Shown here piece by piece: positions 5,566 through 7,439 of a stretch of DNA of 7,439 nt. A program made the position numbers and the translations under genes. Below the pieces are notes generated by a model. That model saw only the letters and a program-made list of their open reading frames with translations. It was not told the DNA's origin and made no database searches. Source of the DNA: an uncultured Collinsella sp. (lineage in GTDB: Bacteria > Actinomycetota > Coriobacteriia > Coriobacteriales > Coriobacteriaceae); contig URVZ01000087.1 of the NCBI GenBank assembly GCA_900551365.1, forward strand, positions 1 to 7,439. The letters are read 5' to 3'. Position 1 is the stretch's first letter. Every line of letters begins with the position of its first letter.

Positions 5566-6669
5566 ATGAGCGACAGCAAGCATGTGACGTATGAGGATGC
5601 CGGCGTCGATACCGCTGAGGGCGGCCGCGCCGTCGACGCTATTAAGCAAATGGTTAAGGACACCAACCGTCCCGAGGTCATCGGCGGCATCGGTGGCTTC
5701 GGTGGCCTGTTCTCGGCCGCCGCGCTTAAGGATATGGAAGACCCGATTCTGATCAGCGGTACCGACGGCGTGGGCACCAAGCTCGTGCTCGCTCAGATCA
5801 TGGACCGTCACGAGACGGTGGGCCAGGACCTGGTCGCCATGTGCGTCAACGACATTTTGGCTTCGGGCGCCGAGCCGCTGTTCTTCCTGGACTACGTTGC
5901 CATCGGCCACATCGAGGCCGAGCACATGGCAAAGATCATCAAGGGCGTGGCCGACGGCTGCAAGCTCGCGGGCTGCGCGCTCGTGGGCGGCGAGATGGCC
6001 GAGCACCCGGGCGTCATGGCTCCGGCCGACTACGACCTTGCCGGCTTTACCGTGGGCGTCGTCGACCGTCCCAAGATGCTCGACCCCGCGAATGTCCGTC
6101 CCGGCGACGTGATCCTGGGCCTGCCTTCCACCGGCGTGCACTCCAACGGCTACTCGCTCGTGCGCAAGGTCATCGGCGTCGACGGCATTAAGCCGGGCAC
6201 GCCCGAGGCCGCCGCTAAGGCCGAAGAGCTGAGCCGCCCGCTCGAGGAGCTCGGTGGCGCATCGCTGGCTGACGCTCTGCTGGCCCCCACGCGCATCTAC
6301 GTCAAGCCTATTCTGGAGCTGCTGCGCGGTGGCGCTCCGGTGCACGCCATCGCCCACATCACTGGCGGCGGTATTACCGAGAACCTCAACCGCGCGCTCG
6401 CCGACGACGTCGACGCCGTGGTCACCCGCAACGGTGCCGAGATGGGTTGGGACGTTCCGCCCGTCATCACCTATGTGTCGCGCCAGGCCGAGCTCGCGCC
6501 CAATGAGGCATGCAAGACCTTCAACATGGGCGTTGGCCTGTGCCTGATCGTCGCCCCCGAGGACGAGGCCGCGGTGACCGAGGCTCTGGTCGCGCTGGGC
6601 GAGAAGCCGTTCCGCGTGGGCGAGTGCGTCGAGGGTTCCGGTAAGGTCGTGTACTCCGATGAGCGCTAA
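5566..6669 (+). CDS. purM: Phosphoribosylformylglycinamidine cyclo-ligase (AIR synthetase, PurM)
   Basis: This 367-residue cytosolic enzyme uses ATP to close the imidazole ring of FGAM, giving AIR. Visible family motifs, closely matching E. coli PurM, are GGIGGFGGLF (40-49), SGTDGVGTKL (64-73), the stretch DLVAMCVND (88-96), GAEPLFFLDY (101-110), LVGGEMAEHPG (139-149), DYDLAGFTVGVV (155-166), STGVHSNGYSLVRK (188-201), HITGGGITENL (264-274) and GVGLCLIV (322-329). The length is slightly above the usual 345-350 residues because of a longer N-terminus. ATG 5566 follows AGGAAGG (5554-5560) with 5-nt spacing. It is separated from purF by a 157-bp structured gap and overlaps purN by 11 bp, which implies translational coupling with purN. 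Confidence 0.97.
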   Translation: MSDSKHVTYEDAGVDTAEGGRAVDAIKQMVKDTNRPEVIGGIGGFGGLFSAAALKDMEDPILISGTDGVGTKLVLAQIMDRHETVGQDLVAMCVNDILASGAEPLFFLDYVAIGHIEAEHMAKIIKGVADGCKLAGCALVGGEMAEHPGVMAPADYDLAGFTVGVVDRPKMLDPANVRPGDVILGLPSTGVHSNGYSLVRKVIGVDGIKPGTPEAAAKAEELSRPLEELGGASLADALLAPTRIYVKPILELLRGGAPVHAIAHITGGGITENLNRALADDVDAVVTRNGAEMGWDVPPVITYVSRQAELAPNEACKTFNMGVGLCLIVAPEDEAAVTEALVALGEKPFRVGECVEGSGKVVYSDER

Positions 6670-7360
6670 CGAGCAGATGACTGCCGCCGAGGGCCTGGAT
6701 TTTGTGCCCTATACCCGTCCGACCGGCACCGATACGGCCGAGCCGCTCAAGATCGGTGTGCTCATCAGCGGTTCGGGTACCAACCTGCAGGCGCTGATCG
6801 ATCTGATCGCTGCCGGCAAACTCAACGCTTCGATTGAGCTTGTGGTGTCGAGCCGTCCTTCGGCTAAGGGTTTGCTGCGCGCTGAGCGCGCGGGCATCCA
6901 GACGCTCACGCTGTCTAAGGATGTCTATGCCGACCCTATTGCCGCCGACGAGATCATCGCGCACGAGCTTCTCGAGCGCGGCTGCGAGTATGTGGTCATG
7001 GCCGGCTACATGCGCATGGTGCACACGCCTCTGCTGGCGGCGTTTCCCAACCGCGTGGTCAATCTGCATCCGGCGCTGCTGCCGAGCTTTACCGGTGCGC
7101 ATGCGATTGACGATGCCTTTGCGCGCGGCGTCAAGGTAACTGGCGTGACCGTGCATTTTGCCAACGAGATCTACGACAACGGTCCCATCATCGCCCAGCG
7201 TGCGCTGGCTGTTGAGGAGGGCTGGGATGTCGACACGCTCGAGGAGCACATCCACGCGATTGAGCACGTGCTGTATCCCGAGGTCGTGCGGATGCTCGCC
7301 GACGGCCGCGTCCACGTGCTGGAGAGCGGCAAGGTCGCAATTGACGCGCCTCGCGGCTAG
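6659..7360 (+). CDS. purN: Phosphoribosylglycinamide formyltransferase (GAR transformylase, PurN)
   Basis: This 233-residue cytosolic enzyme transfers a formyl group from 10-formyltetrahydrofolate to GAR, giving FGAR. The phosphate loop is LISGSGTN (35-42). The folate and catalytic region is VMAGYMRM (113-120), NLHPALLPSFTGAHA (135-149), VTVHF (163-167) and YDNGPII (172-178). Asn135, His137 and Asp173 match the E. coli catalytic Asn106, His108 and Asp144. The N-terminus carries about 30 extra residues before the first strand compared with E. coli PurN. ATG 6659 lies inside the end of purM and has only a weak, distant AAGG (6643-6646), so translation probably depends on coupling. ATG 6677 (residue 7) is an alternative. 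A terminator follows 31 nt after the stop codon. Confidence 0.96.
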   Translation: MSANEQMTAAEGLDFVPYTRPTGTDTAEPLKIGVLISGSGTNLQALIDLIAAGKLNASIELVVSSRPSAKGLLRAERAGIQTLTLSKDVYADPIAADEIIAHELLERGCEYVVMAGYMRMVHTPLLAAFPNRVVNLHPALLPSFTGAHAIDDAFARGVKVTGVTVHFANEIYDNGPIIAQRALAVEEGWDVDTLEEHIHAIEHVLYPEVVRMLADGRVHVLESGKVAIDAPRG

Positions 7361-7390
7361 CGGCGCACAGTACAATTTAGCCGAGTAGTC

Positions 7391-7435
7391 AGGGTGGTCA
7401 TTGGCGCCAAGGCGCGCGTGGCCACCTTTTGTTTT
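7391..7435 (+). terminator. Rho-independent terminator after purN
   Basis: GGTGGTCA (7393-7400) pairs with TGGCCACC (7419-7426) with one G·T wobble. An inner GCGC-CAAG-GCGC hairpin stacks on it across a 3-by-3 internal loop. TTTTGTTTT (7427-7435) follows directly. It likely ends the purF-purM-purN transcript. Confidence 0.85.
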
Positions 7436-7439
7436 GGGT

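Noticed and set aside
5511..5594. 27-residue upstream ORF overlapping the purM start
   Set aside because: It has no ribosome binding site and runs through the GC hairpin; nothing supports translation.
5509..7375. Two long minus-strand frames (5509-6357 and 6521-7375)
   Set aside because: They are shadows of purM and purN with no recognisable domains. Codon bias of GC-rich genes keeps antisense stops rare.
7341..7376. TTGACG and TACAAT as a promoter for a gene beyond the window
   Set aside because: The spacer is 24 bp, too long, and the purN terminator lies directly downstream.

Overview
The window reads as chromosomal, high-GC Gram-positive DNA. It holds four genes of de novo IMP (purine) synthesis plus three passengers. 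The best guess is a Coriobacteriia member (Collinsella-like). This rests on actinobacterial-type PurF sequence, a class B sortase, GC-rich codon use and remembered similarity of the MoaE-like protein to Coriobacteriia proteins. It is inference, not a database result. No mobile element, CRISPR array, rRNA or tRNA was found.

Layout. Bases 1-165 are a leader with a perfect 12-bp inverted repeat, a candidate promoter and a strong ribosome binding site. A compact plus-strand operon follows: purE (166-630), a class B sortase (666-1670) and a small MoaE-like protein (1674-2123). It ends at a strong hairpin at 2154-2192 with T-rich flanks on both sides. That hairpin can also stop the convergent minus-strand gene (2214-3443), a 409-residue polytopic membrane protein whose C-terminal half resembles the 'putative ABC-transporter type IV' (CmpB-like) family. 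A 294-bp divergent intergenic region (3444-3737) carries the purF promoter, with an exact TATAAT. Then come purF (3738-5408), a 157-bp hairpin-rich gap, purM (5566-6669) and purN (6659-7360, overlapping purM by 11 bp). A Rho-independent terminator closes the unit at 7391-7435.

How the genes work together. PurF makes phosphoribosylamine from PRPP and glutamine. PurN formylates GAR. PurM closes the ring to give AIR. PurE moves the carboxyl group of N5-CAIR to give CAIR. The other steps (PurD, PurL, PurK, PurC, PurB, PurH) are not encoded here. The sortase, MoaE-like and membrane genes have no evident purine role.

Most of the window is ordinary housekeeping DNA, and I do not see a clear undescribed multi-gene system. 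The points worth a second look are: the orphan MoaE-like protein, which lacks one of the two catalytic lysines; the sortase with its long basic, proline-rich cytoplasmic tail inside a purine operon; a roughly 32-residue insertion in the PurF glutaminase domain; the inverted repeat upstream of purE; and the structured purF-purM gap.
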